Of a stretch of 64,000 nucleotides of DNA, positions 1-9,400 are shown one piece after another. Under the pieces are notes generated by a model, which ran no database searches, was not told the origin of the DNA, and saw nothing but the letters and a program-made list of their open reading frames with translations. How positions within the stretch are numbered: position 1 is the stretch's first letter; each line of letters opens with the position of its first letter. The DNA is from [Eubacterium] siraeum (lineage in GTDB: Bacteria; Bacillota; Clostridia; Oscillospirales; Ruminococcaceae). The stretch is from NCBI GenBank assembly GCA_025150425.1, contig CP102281.1, positions 2,356,001-2,420,000 of the forward strand, given 5' to 3'. Made by a program: the position numbers and the translations under genes.

Positions 1-863
1 AGACTGGAATTGGTAACGGCGAATGTATCGCTTTCGGCTCCGAACTTTATCTGTATGCCTGAGAACGTATCGTCAAGCCAGCTGCAAAGCTCGTTCTTGC
101 CGTCAAGTATCGTTGCTATCTGAGTGTTCGAGAAATCAGAACAGGTCAGCAGATTCTTTTCTCCGCTGAACTCTACCTGCTGCTGCATTTCAGCCGATAT
201 ATCGACTACCGCTTTGAGAAGCGGCGATAACGTCATCATATATCCGCCCATTGCCTGCGTCAGCTTATCTATATATTCATCGGACAGCTCATCAAGGTTT
301 ACGCCTTTGAGGTTCTCGTTTACAAACTGCGTGAAGAAATCCATCTGCTCGTTTGTAAGATCAAAGCTCAGCCTGCATACCCTGTTTCTGATATTGCCCT
401 CGGAGGTTATCAGAAGAAGAACATACATTCTTTTGCCTGTGGGGATAACGTCTACCTTTGTTATTACCGAAAACTTGTTTACGGTGTTGGTAGAAACTAT
501 CGCACATTTCGTAATATCCGCAAGAGCCCTTGACGCATTGTCGATTATCTCGTCATCGGTCGCTCCGCCGATATTATCAAATATACGGTCTATCTCCTCT
601 TTTTCTTCATCGGGCAACTGTGCGGGTGACATTACCTTTTCTATATAAAGCCTCAGTCCCTGATATGTCGGAAGTCGTCCCGAGCTTGTGTGCGTATGTT
701 CAAGATAGCCCTGCTGTTCAAGAGCCGCCATCTCATTTCTTATAGTTGCACTTGAAACTGCATTATCCAGCTTTTCGGCTATCAGCTTTGAGCCGACCGC
801 CTCGCCGGTGCGTATATATTCGTCAACTATCGCTTCAAGGATTCTGAGTGTACGGTTTTCCAT
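1..863 (-). CDS. hrcA: Heat-inducible transcription repressor HrcA (3' end cut by window edge)
   Basis: HrcA represses class I heat-shock operons (dnaK, groE) by binding CIRCE and is kept active by GroEL. About 287 codons are visible; the C-terminus lies beyond the left edge. The protein opens MENRTLRILEAIVDEYI and shows the usual winged-helix segment (residues 1-75, with GSKLIAEKL and SATIRNEMAALEQQGYL) followed by the HTSSGRLPTYQGLRLYI stretch typical of the family, then the GAF-like regulatory domain. The ATG at 863 follows a purine-rich ribosome site. A CIRCE element and a strong promoter sit directly upstream, so autoregulation is expected. In Firmicutes grpE-dnaK-dnaJ usually follow; they would lie outside the window. 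Confidence 0.95.
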   Translation of the reverse strand, partial: MENRTLRILEAIVDEYIRTGEAVGSKLIAEKLDNAVSSATIRNEMAALEQQGYLEHTHTSSGRLPTYQGLRLYIEKVMSPAQLPDEEKEEIDRIFDNIGGATDDEIIDNASRALADITKCAIVSTNTVNKFSVITKVDVIPTGKRMYVLLLITSEGNIRNRVCRLSFDLTNEQMDFFTQFVNENLKGVNLDELSDEYIDKLTQAMGGYMMTLSPLLKAVVDISAEMQQQVEFSGEKNLLTCSDFSNTQIATILDGKNELCSWLDDTFSGIQIKFGAESDTFAVTNSS

Positions 864-931
864 ATTCCTTTTCCCTTCTTTCAGCGGTACTCCGCTGTTT
901 CCGGCTGGTTAGCACTCATAATTTTTATCTG

Positions 932-958
932 CTAGCACTCTACCTCTCTGAGTGCTAA
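932..958 (-). promoter_or_regulatory. CIRCE operator (HrcA binding site)
   Basis: The sequence reads CTAGCACTC, nine bases, GAGTGCTAA: one mismatch from the CIRCE consensus TTAGCACTC-N9-GAGTGCTAA. It lies between the hrcA promoter and the hrcA start, where bound HrcA would block transcription. An extra half-site TTAGCACTC lies at 909-917. Confidence 0.95.
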
Positions 959-962
959 ACAC

Positions 963-991
963 AATATAACACACTTTCAGCACTTTGTCAA
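963..991 (-). promoter_or_regulatory. Sigma-A promoter of hrcA
   Basis: On the minus strand TTGACA (986-991) and TATATT (963-968) are separated by 17 bp. The transcript would start at or just before the CIRCE element, which is the normal architecture of an HrcA-controlled operon. Confidence 0.85.
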
Positions 992-1210
992 GAGATTTTT
1001 TAATAAAATTTGCACAAATTATTATTAATTTCTGTGTACGAATTTGTGCATTTGCATTTTTTAGAATTCGATACAACTTCTGTCATAATAATGATGCGGA
1101 TTTTCACGCATACTATTCACGAATCACGAAACTCACACAACTCACGCAACTCACGCAACGCTGTGCCGTTTTAAAACGGCAACCGATTTTACATTATGAA
1201 AGGAACAACA
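992..1210. other. Intergenic region with a 9-bp tandem repeat and an 18-bp palindrome
   Basis: Between the divergent hrcA promoter and the gene at 1211 there are three tandem copies of a 9-mer (AACTCACRC, 1130-1156) followed by a perfect palindrome TGCCGTTTTAAAACGGCA (1164-1181). No RNA gene is recognisable. The palindrome lies just before the ribosome site (AAAGGA, 1199-1204) of the next gene and could be an operator or a hairpin in its leader. Confidence 0.5.
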
Positions 1211-1495
1211 ATGGATAATAACGATTTAAAAAAGCAAAACAGGCTTATGAAAAAGCCCGTCCCCGAAACGCCTGAGGAACGCAGTGAAACGGAAGAAATA
1301 ATTCTTGATAATTTCTGCGGATGCTGTTCCTCATCGGACTGCACGGGGCTTATTCCTTCCGATCCGACAAGCAAAACGGCGGCCGATGAATACCGTAATG
1401 TTTATCCCTATGCCGTACCGGACAGTGACGGGGTACCGTATACCAAGAACAAGAAAAAGACTTACGGGAAAGAGGGTACACACGGCGGTGTGTAA
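1211..1495 (+). CDS. Small hypothetical protein (94 aa)
   Basis: I do not recognise a family. The product is hydrophilic and contains a Cys/Ser cluster (FCGCCSSSDCTG, residues about 40-51), which could bind metal or form disulfides, and a basic C-terminal tail. There is no signal peptide or membrane segment. The start at 1211 was preferred to the upstream ATG at 1196 because AAAGGA ends seven bases before 1211, while 1196 has no ribosome site. A hairpin at 1503-1532 follows the stop, so it looks monocistronic. The coding call rests on the ribosome site, the length and the fit of the frame between promoter-side sequence and terminator. Confidence 0.6.
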   Translation: MDNNDLKKQNRLMKKPVPETPEERSETEEIILDNFCGCCSSSDCTGLIPSDPTSKTAADEYRNVYPYAVPDSDGVPYTKNKKKTYGKEGTHGGV

Positions 1496-1502
1496 ATATA
1501 AA

Positions 1503-1532
1503 AGGCTGTCGGCTTATGCGTGCCGACAGCCT
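1503..1532 (+). terminator. Hairpin terminator after the 94-aa gene
   Basis: AGGCTGTCGGC and GCCGACAGCCT form an 11-bp perfect stem with an 8-base loop eight bases after the stop. The T-tract is weak (CGATTTAT), so termination may be partial. Part of the same stem sequence (CCGACAGCC) occurs again at 2033-2041, downstream of the HAD gene. Confidence 0.6.
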
Positions 1533-2046
1533 CGATTTATAAAAAAGTCTTGTATTTGATATACTTCTATTATATCGTTCAGTTCTGACAATGATAGCAA
1601 GCTACCGATAGTTCTTTTTGTCGGGCAGCACTTCTCGGGTTCGCTATTCAAATCAATACAGTTGTCAATATTAACGAGGGAAAGAACCAAAGAGACTAGG
1701 GCAAGGGACTTGACAGCCCCTCTCCCTATCTCTTAGGTTCTCTCCCTCGTGGCTCCTTCTTTCCTTACTCACACCCCCACCCCGTCGGGGTGTTGGATAA
1801 ACTCGAATAACCACCCAAACATTGTATATCCTGTCAATACAGGGACGCTTAACGCTACACGTCCGCATATTAGTACATATATCTCAGGTTAGTGGCGTTT
1901 TTTTGAAGATTAATGTCAGTGCAGTTGCACTGATATACTCACGAAAATATTAATGCCTTGTCGGTACGGAAAATGTTTCCGGCGGTGTTGGCGATATATT
2001 TCACTGTGTGGCTTTAATAATAAATCAATTTTCCGACAGCCTTTAT
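1533..2046. other. Gene-free region with a large imperfect inverted repeat
   Basis: No coding region is supported here. ACGAGGGAAAGAACC (1676-1690) pairs with GGTTCTCTCCCTCGT (1737-1751), and the interior pairs further as purine-rich against pyrimidine-rich sequence, giving a long imperfect stem. A short hairpin CACCCC-GTC-GGGGTG follows at about 1783-1797. The rest (1800-2046) is AT-rich with no feature I can name. Confidence 0.4.
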
Positions 2047-2703
2047 TTACTTCATATTTTCAAGTACGTCTATCACCTTATCGAGTGACGGTGCGACCGC
2101 ATACACAGCTTTAAGCTGTTCCTCCTCAGGCTGAGTAAGGTCGGGTACCATTACAGTGACACAGCCTGCACTGCTTGCGGATTTTACGCCGTTCGGGCTG
2201 TCCTCAAGCGCCATGCACTGCGACGGCTCAAGTCCCAGCTTTTCGCAGGCATAAAGATAGATGTCGGGACATGGCTTACCGTTTTCAAGCATATTACCGC
2301 AGATTATCGTTTCGAACTTGTCATAAACGCCTATCTTTTTAAGGTACTCCTCCGCACGCTCGATATTTGTAGCGGTAGCGACCGCCGTTCTGTAGCCGTG
2401 TGACGTAAGATAGTCAAGCAGTGTATCAAGCCCCTGCTTTTTCTCTATGCCGTGTACATCGGTATATTCCTTCATCAGCTTTACACGCAGATCGTGTATA
2501 GCCATATAGTCGCAATCTTCTCCGAACCACTCCTTGAGCTGCGGTATGGCAAACTTTCTTGAAAACGATCTCAGCGCAAGTGCGTGTCTGCGTTCCATAG
2601 GGAAGCCGAGCTTGTTTGCCGCCTCGCACCAGTATTTAACGAGCAGTTTTTCGGTATCGAGCATAAGCCCGTCCATATCAAATATTACAGCCTTTATCTC
2701 CAT
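2047..2703 (-). CDS. HAD-superfamily hydrolase, beta-phosphoglucomutase-like
   Basis: A 218-residue haloacid-dehalogenase phosphatase of the PgmB/Gph group. Motif I is FDMDGLMLDTE (residues 8-18), where the first Asp is the nucleophile and the second the acid/base; motif II is the T of VATATN; motif III/IV is the K of NGKPCPD and LEDSPNGV. A helical cap lies between motifs I and II. The substrate is probably a phosphosugar or nucleotide but cannot be assigned. The start at 2703 follows AAAGGAG; the reading frame stays open for another 50 codons, but that part runs through a hairpin repeat and has no ribosome site, so it was rejected. Confidence 0.9.
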   Translation of the reverse strand: MEIKAVIFDMDGLMLDTEKLLVKYWCEAANKLGFPMERRHALALRSFSRKFAIPQLKEWFGEDCDYMAIHDLRVKLMKEYTDVHGIEKKQGLDTLLDYLTSHGYRTAVATATNIERAEEYLKKIGVYDKFETIICGNMLENGKPCPDIYLYACEKLGLEPSQCMALEDSPNGVKSASSAGCVTVMVPDLTQPEEEQLKAVYAVAPSLDKVIDVLENMK

Positions 2704-2760
2704 AGTTACTCCTTTATTCAGGTATAGAAAAAGTCGTTTTTGGTGTAGAAACTTCTCTAA

Positions 2761-2920
2761 CCCTAACCCCAAACCCCTTCCCCACGGTGAAGGGCTGTGT
2801 ATGCTTGGTTGGCTCTGCATCGTGCAGAGCCTTTGGGCATACACGCCCGGCATCCGTGCCGGGGCTGTATTATTGGGGCTACCGCCCCTAATCCCTGTCG
2901 GGGGCTTTGCCCCTGCGACC
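2761..2920. repeat. Cluster of GC-rich hairpins
   Basis: At least four consecutive palindromes lie between the HAD gene and pcrA. GTGTATGC (2797-2804) pairs with GCATACAC (2837-2844) around an inner stem GGCTCTGCA/TGCAGAGCC (2811-2831), leaving an internal loop of TTGGTT and TTTGG. Then follow CCCGGCA/TGCCGGG (2846-2863), ATTGGGGC/GCCCCTAAT (2872-2892) and GGGGC/GCCCC (2900-2913). Similar hairpin packing occurs at 49.5-50.1 kb. Confidence 0.7.
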
Positions 2921-2944
2921 CCTTTTATAACAAAATACTACTCC

Positions 2945-5323
2945 TTATATCTTAGTCATCTTGGCAAACTTTGCGGCAACCTTCTTGGTGCCTTTATCGT
3001 CAAACGCTATTTCAAGCAGCCAATCTCCGCCCATTGCCTTTGCCGAAAGCACAGTTCCGTCACCGAATACCCCGTGATGCACACGCTCGCCCGGCGCATA
3101 GCTAACATTCTCGACACGTTTTTCCATTTCACGCTGTTCTGCGTGGTACGATCTCTGCTGTTGCTGTAAATAGCTTGTACGGGGTTTCATCTGCTCTGCG
3201 CTTCTTGCCGCCGCCGACGCTGTTACAGCCGTATGATCGTCATAAGCCATATACTGTGACGGTATCTCCACCACAAAGCGTGAAACCTTGTTCCTCATAG
3301 TCTGACCGTACAGCATACGCTGTTTTGCACAGGTAAAATAAAGATGTCGCTTTGCTCTTGTTATTGCAACGTAGGCAAGTCTTCTTTCTTCCTCTATCTC
3401 CATCGGGTCAAACTGTGAACGGTAGCCGGGGAAAATGTTTTCCTCTGCGCCTACTACAAACACGGTATCAAATTCAAGTCCCTTTGCAGAGTGCATTGTC
3501 ATAAGCACCGCCTTGTCATCATCGGCTTCAAAGCTGTCCATATCGGAAACAAGCGCTACCTGCTCTAAAAATTCCGATAATCCCGCACCCTCGTTTTCCT
3601 TTGCAAAGGTTATCATATTGGACTTTAATTCGTTTATATTTTCAAGGCGGACCTCGCCCTCAAGTCCCTGTCTTTGCATTGCCTCTCTGTAGCCGAAGCG
3701 GTCAAGAATATCGTCAATAAGGCTTCCGTCCGAAATATCATCGGTATGCTGTGAAAGCTCACTGAACGTTTCACCGAGCGGAACAAGCACCTTTGCCTTT
3801 CTTGACAGCGACGGCAGGCTGTCGCTCTCGCACATTGCCTGTACATAAGATATTCCCATGCCCGATACGACACGGTTCAGTTCGTCAAGCGTTGCAGCAC
3901 CTATTCCTCTTACAGGCTCGTTTACGATTCTTCCGAAGCGCACTTCATCATAATTATTGTTAAGCACACAAAGATAAGCGATAATATCCTTTATTTCCTT
4001 ACGCTCATAGAAACGCACACCGCCGATTATCTTATAAGGTATACCACTCTTTGCAAGCGTGGTTTCGACCGTTCTTGACTGGGCGTTGTTACGGTAGAGT
4101 ATAACGTGATCGGCATACTTCTTTCCCTGCTTCACTCCGTCAAGGATACGCTCTGTTATAAACATTGCCTCTTCCTGCTCGGTAGAAAAGCGATCCATTC
4201 TTATCTTATCACCGTCACCGAGGTCTGACCACAGATTCTTGTCCTTATGCTGAGTGTTGTTTGCTATGACCGCATTCGCCGCTTTAAGTATAGTAGCGGT
4301 TGAACGGTAGTTCTGCTCCAGCTTTATGACCTCTGCGCCGAACTGTTCCTCAAACGAGAGGATATTCTCAATGGTAGCGCCCCTGAAACGATAGATACTC
4401 TGATCCTCATCACCTACAACACACAGGTTTCCGCTGCCCTCGGCAAGCAGTGACACCAGCTTATACTGTGCCGCATTGGTATCCTGATACTCATCGACCA
4501 TTATGTATCTGAATCGGTTCTGCCAGTGCGAAAGAACATCGGGACAATGTGCAAACAGCTTTACAGTCAGCATTATTATATCGTCAAAGTCGAGCGCATT
4601 CGCCGCCTCAAGCCTTGCCTGATAGTCGGTATAGATAGTCTTTGCGGTAGAAAGCTGATAATCGTCACTGCCGTTCTTTCCCTTTGTTGAAAACTTATCG
4701 GGAGTTATCAGCTTATCCTTTGAGCGTGATATTAAATTCTGCACTGCCTTAGGCGTTACCGCCTTGTCGGAAATATTATGCTCTTTCATTACCGTCTTGA
4801 TAACCTTAAGCTGATCGTCGGTATCGTATATCGTAAAGTTGGACTTATAGCCCATACCCAGTTCTTCTATATCCTGTCGCAGTATTCTGACGCAGGCACT
4901 GTGGAACGTTGCCGCCCATATACCGTCAACATCTGCGCCCATATTTTCAAGACGTTCTTTAAGCTCTGCCGCCGCCTTATTCGTAAAGGTCACCGCAAGT
5001 ATGTTCCACGGCTTTACTCTGTCCTCGCCGAAAATCTCCGAAAGACGCTCAGCCGCATCAAAGTTGTCGATTTCACCCGCAAGAAAGCTCTGCGCAAAAG
5101 CAACATCATCATCGGACAGTTCTCTTACGGTATTGCTGTTATACGCATTACCGAAAAGGAGCATATTTGCGATACGGTTACAAAGCACGGTAGTTTTACC
5201 GCTTCCTGCACCTGCCACTATAAGCACTGCTCCGTTTATACGGAACACCGCCTTTTTCTGCATATCGTTTGTACGGCTGAAATACTTGTTCAGCACCTGT
5301 TTTTTCAGTGTTAAATAGTCCAT
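2945..5323 (-). CDS. pcrA: ATP-dependent DNA helicase PcrA/UvrD
   Basis: A 792-residue superfamily 1A 3'-5' helicase used in nucleotide excision repair, removal of RecA filaments and rolling-circle replication. Visible motifs: the Q-motif region NDMQKKAV, Walker A VAGAGSGKTT (residues 36-45), AVTFTNKAA (motif Ia), VDEYQDTN (motif II), VGDEDQSIYRFRGA (motif III), EQNYRST (motif IV), TMHSAKGLEFD (motif V) and VAITRAKRHLY (motif VI). The C-terminal tail (GERVHHGVFGDGTVLS) is the PcrA Tudor-like RNA-polymerase-interacting domain. Start MDYLTLKKQ at 5323 follows GGGG. The gene is somewhat longer than B. subtilis PcrA (about 739 aa). Confidence 0.96.
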   Translation of the reverse strand: MDYLTLKKQVLNKYFSRTNDMQKKAVFRINGAVLIVAGAGSGKTTVLCNRIANMLLFGNAYNSNTVRELSDDDVAFAQSFLAGEIDNFDAAERLSEIFGEDRVKPWNILAVTFTNKAAAELKERLENMGADVDGIWAATFHSACVRILRQDIEELGMGYKSNFTIYDTDDQLKVIKTVMKEHNISDKAVTPKAVQNLISRSKDKLITPDKFSTKGKNGSDDYQLSTAKTIYTDYQARLEAANALDFDDIIMLTVKLFAHCPDVLSHWQNRFRYIMVDEYQDTNAAQYKLVSLLAEGSGNLCVVGDEDQSIYRFRGATIENILSFEEQFGAEVIKLEQNYRSTATILKAANAVIANNTQHKDKNLWSDLGDGDKIRMDRFSTEQEEAMFITERILDGVKQGKKYADHVILYRNNAQSRTVETTLAKSGIPYKIIGGVRFYERKEIKDIIAYLCVLNNNYDEVRFGRIVNEPVRGIGAATLDELNRVVSGMGISYVQAMCESDSLPSLSRKAKVLVPLGETFSELSQHTDDISDGSLIDDILDRFGYREAMQRQGLEGEVRLENINELKSNMITFAKENEGAGLSEFLEQVALVSDMDSFEADDDKAVLMTMHSAKGLEFDTVFVVGAEENIFPGYRSQFDPMEIEEERRLAYVAITRAKRHLYFTCAKQRMLYGQTMRNKVSRFVVEIPSQYMAYDDHTAVTASAAARSAEQMKPRTSYLQQQQRSYHAEQREMEKRVENVSYAPGERVHHGVFGDGTVLSAKAMGGDWLLEIAFDDKGTKKVAAKFAKMTKI

Positions 5324-5341
5324 AATTACCCCTTGATATTA

Positions 5342-5382
5342 TGCCGTTTAAACGGCAAGAACGGGGAGGGTATTCCCCTCCC
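5342..5382. terminator. Palindrome plus GC-rich hairpin between SPFH gene and pcrA
   Basis: A perfect 16-bp palindrome TGCCGTTTAAACGGCA (5342-5357) is followed by GGGGAGGG/CCCTCCCC (about 5361-5382). On the minus strand these come after the SPFH gene and before pcrA. They could terminate the upstream transcript, or the palindrome could be an operator; a near-identical palindrome is at 1164-1181. Confidence 0.5.
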
Positions 5383-5435
5383 CTGATATTTAAAAATGAA
5401 GAATTCAAAATTCCTTATTCCGCCGTTCAAGACCG

Positions 5436-6365
5436 TCAGTTGCTCTTAGATGTACTGTCGCTCTTGTCACTCTTGCTTTCTGTGCTATTTGCACTGCTGT
5501 CAAGATTTACGAAAGGATTTACACCGTCACCGATTATCTGAGGTAACTGGCCGTTCCAGTTGTTTATCTTCATATAATCAATGTAGTTGGGACTTGTTTC
5601 AAGCTGTTTTTGTACAGCCTGGATAGCGTAAGCCTGTGCGTCCGCTTCGAGCTTTGTGCTGTCAGCCTTTGCCTGTGCGGCGATAACTACCTGCTTTGCC
5701 TCTTCCTCTTTTTCCTTTGTCTTGTTCTCCATCTTGAGAGCGTCCTGTGCGGCTATAACCTTAGCCTGTATGGATGTTTCAAACGCTTCGTCAAACGCAA
5801 GGTTCTCTATTGCGAATGAAACAACGATTATTCCGCTGGGAGCAAGCGTATTTGTAAGCTCCTGCTGTATAGTCTGCTGAACGTCGGCTCTTGACTGTAC
5901 AAGCTCCTCCGCCTTTACTTTACCTATTTCGTTCTTTGATATTTTCGCTACGTTCTGAACAAGCAGTTTTGACTCTACGTTGTCAATTCCGACATTTCTT
6001 ATTATATCGGAAAGCTTTGCGCTGTCATATCTGTAGTTCAGCTTAAGCTGTAACGACTGTACCGTCTGCGTGTCGCTTGTATAAGCGTCATCCGTTACCG
6101 AATAGATCTGCTCTCTTGTATCGACCTGTCTTATCTCCTCTATAAAGGGTATGCAGAAGTTAAGACCGGGCGCAAGATTGTCCTGCGTTATCTTTCCGAA
6201 TGTGTACTTTACGCCGATAAAGCCTTCATTTACTATCGAGAAGCAGTTGAACAAAACGATAATCAGTGCTACCGCAATAACAGCGATAACAGCTATCTTT
6301 CCTGCTTTCTTCCCGTTGAATTCCTTAGTGTCCGATGAGCTTGTACTGAATTTCATTTCTGCCAT
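5436..6365 (-). CDS. SPFH/prohibitin-family membrane protein
   Basis: A 309-residue band-7 protein. One transmembrane segment (residues about 24-45, IAVIAVIAVALIIVLFNCFS) is followed by the SPFH core starting IVNEGFIGVKYTFGKI, and then a long charged coiled coil rich in E, K, A and Q (about 185-270). Such proteins form large ring or cage oligomers that organise membrane microdomains and often hold proteases (HflK/C) or scaffold proteins. The acidic Ser/Asp-rich tail (SESKSDKSDSTSKSN) is unusual. The start has no obvious rival. Neighbours (helicase, activase) give no functional hint. Confidence 0.88.
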   Translation of the reverse strand: MAEMKFSTSSSDTKEFNGKKAGKIAVIAVIAVALIIVLFNCFSIVNEGFIGVKYTFGKITQDNLAPGLNFCIPFIEEIRQVDTREQIYSVTDDAYTSDTQTVQSLQLKLNYRYDSAKLSDIIRNVGIDNVESKLLVQNVAKISKNEIGKVKAEELVQSRADVQQTIQQELTNTLAPSGIIVVSFAIENLAFDEAFETSIQAKVIAAQDALKMENKTKEKEEEAKQVVIAAQAKADSTKLEADAQAYAIQAVQKQLETSPNYIDYMKINNWNGQLPQIIGDGVNPFVNLDSSANSTESKSDKSDSTSKSN

Positions 6366-6432
6366 AATATTTGCCTTTCTTCTGTCGGGTTTATGTTACA
6401 TTCACAGAATAACACAAGGTTATTAACTGCAC

Positions 6433-9400
6433 TTAAACATCGAGTGCTGAATATTTATCGTTGATTTTCACCTTTGCTTCCGGTGCGACAATATTTTCTT
6501 CTGTCGGGAGCTTCTTCTCACGCATCTGTCTGAATGCCTGCGTCAGCATCAGCTTGATACGGTTGACCTGATTTACCTCCGATGCGCCGGGGTCATAGTC
6601 AACGGCTATGATGTTGGATTCGGGATTCTGTCTGCGCAGTTCTCCGATTATGCCCTTGCCTGTAACGTGGTTGGGCAGGCAGGCAAACGGCTGCATACAG
6701 ATTATATTGTTTACTCCGCTGTGGATAAGTTCTATCATCTCGGCTGACAGGAACCAGCCCTCGCCTGCTATGTTACCTGTCGATACAACGCCCTTGACAA
6801 GCTTTCTCATATCGCTTATCTTCATAAACGAGCCGAACTTAGTGCCTTCTATCGCTCCCTTATATGACTTCTGCATAAATTCAATCAGCTTTATCGCCAT
6901 ATTGCTCAGCTTATATCTTGCACCGGAAACGGTAAGCAGCTCGTGGCGTGAATTTGCATGGTCGCAGATAAAGTAGATGAATCCCATAAGGTCGGGTACT
7001 ACAGCCTCTGCGCCCTCAGCCTCGACAAGCTCTACAACGTTGTTGTTTGCGGCAGGATGGTATTTTACAAGTATCTCACCGACAATGCCGACACGGGGCT
7101 TTTCAATATCAAGCGTAGGAATAGAATCAAAGTCGGCAACGATAGCCTTTACATTCTTGTTGAAACGTGCGAGCGACAGGCTCTTTATCTCGCCCTTCAG
7201 CTTTTCGTTCCACTTCTCGTACATCTTGTTCGTTGCGCCCTTTTCAGCCTCATAAGGACGTACACGGTATACGCAACGGCTGAGCAGATCTCCGTAAATT
7301 ACCGATATGAAAGCACGGTATATCAGCGGAAGCGTCAGCGTGAAGCCGGGATTCTTCTCCATTCCGACAACGTTCAGCGAAATCAGTGGAACATTGTCAA
7401 GTCCTGCGTCCTTCAGTGCCTTTTTGAGCATACCGACATAGTTTGTGGCACGGCAGGCACCGCCCGTCTGGGTGATAAGCACCGCTACCTTGTCCTTGTC
7501 ATACTTGCCGTGATTGAGCGCATAGAGAAGCTGACCTATAGTGATAATGGCAGGGTAGCAGGCATCGTTGTTGACGTACTTTAATCCCTCGTCCACTACT
7601 TCCTTTGAATAGTTCTTCTGTATCTCGACATTATATCCTGAGTAGCGGAATGCCTGTTCAAGCAGTTCAAAATGATACGGCGACATCTGAGGAGCTATAA
7701 TCGTATAGTCCTTCTTCATTTCCTTTGTGAACAGAGGCTGACGGATATAACCCTTGTACTTCGGTACAGGCTTTATGCCGTTTCTTTCACGCTCCTCCAT
7801 TACCGAGATAAGTGAGCGCAGTCTTATTCTTGCCGCACCGAGATTATTTACCTCGTCTATCTTCAGTACGGTATACATTCTGCCGTAGCCCTGGAGAATT
7901 TCCTGTACCTCATCTGTTGTGATAGCGTCAAGTCCGCAGCCGAATGAGTTAAGCTGTACAAGCTCAAGCTCCGGTGTCTGACCTACAAGCGTAGCCGCCG
8001 CATAAAGTCTTGTGTGGTACATCCACTGGTCTACTACACGGATAGGACGTACTACCGTACCTAAATGTGCAACGCTGTCTTCTGTAAGCACAGCAAAGCC
8101 GTAGCCGTTTATCATTTCGGGGATACCGTGATTTATTTCGGGGTCAACGTGATAAGGTCTGCCTGCAAGAACGATGCCCTTCTTGCCCTTTTCCTTGAGC
8201 ATCTTAAGCACTTCTTCGCCCTTTGAGCGTATATCGTCCTTGAAACGTCTGTCCTCCTCATAGGCGGCTTTGAGCGCAACGCCTATTTCCGCACCGCCTA
8301 TACCGAGCGGCATAAACTCCTCGATAAGACGTTCAATCATTCTGTCCTCGTCATATATAGGCAAAAACGGGTTCATAAACGTTATATCATCTGCACGAAG
8401 CTCGGGTACGGAGTTCTTTATGACCTCGCTGTATGTTGCGACAACGGGGCAGTTATAATGGTTATCTCCTCCTCCGCCGTTATCCATTTCATAGGGAAGC
8501 GCAGGGTAGAATATAAACTTCACGCCCTCGTCAAGAAGCGACATTATATGTCCGTGTGACAGCTTTGCAGGATAACATACCGACTCCGAGGGCATCGTTT
8601 CGATACCTCTGTCATATATCTCACGGCTCGATTTAGGCGACAGCTTTACGCTGTAGCCGAGCTTTGTAAACAGCGTGAACCAGAACGGATAGTTCTCGTA
8701 AAGTCCGAGTACACGGGGAATTCCGACCACACCTCTCGGTGCTGTTTCGGGGTCGAGCGGCTCATAGTCGAACAATCTCTTGTATTTATAATCGAACAGG
8801 TTGGGCAAAAGCTCCTTGCTCTTGCTTCCGAGACCTGCGCCACGCTCACAGCGGTTGTTCGTTATGTATCTTGTTCCGTCGGCAAACTTACTGATAGTAA
8901 GCAGGCAGTTATTTGAACATCTGCCACACCGTGCGGTTGTTTTCTGAATAGTGAAGTTTTCAAGCTTTTCAAGCGGAGCTAACGTACTGCCCTTGCCGTC
9001 GTCACGGGACAGAGCGACAAGCGCACTTCCGTATGCGCCCATAAGACCTGCCTTATCCGGACGTACTACCTCACGGCCGCAGGTAAGCTCAAAGGCACGA
9101 AGTACCGAGTTATTAAGGAACGTACCGCCCTGTACTATTATCTTTTCACCCATCTGCTTCGGGTCACGGATCTTGATAACCTTGAACAGAGCGTTCTTTA
9201 CTACAGAATAGGAAAGTCCTGCGGATATATCCGCAACGCTTGCGCCCTCCTTCTGAGCCTGCTTTACACGGCTGTTCATAAATACTGTACAGCGTGAACC
9301 GAGGTCAACGGGGCTTTTTGCTGAAAGGCCTATCTGAGCAAATTCTTCGGGCTGCATACCGAGCGCATTTGCAAAGTTCTGGATAAACGAACCGCAACCG

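Noticed and set aside
124-745. Plus-strand open frames over the left edge
   Set aside because: They are antisense shadows of hrcA, whose minus-strand translation matches the family along its full visible length.
985-1218. 77-codon plus-strand frame
   Set aside because: It starts inside the divergent hrcA promoter, runs through a tandem repeat and palindrome, and has no ribosome site.
2704-2853. 50-codon N-terminal extension of the HAD protein
   Set aside because: It translates a hairpin cluster, has no ribosome site, and the HAD motif I begins right after the ATG at 2703.
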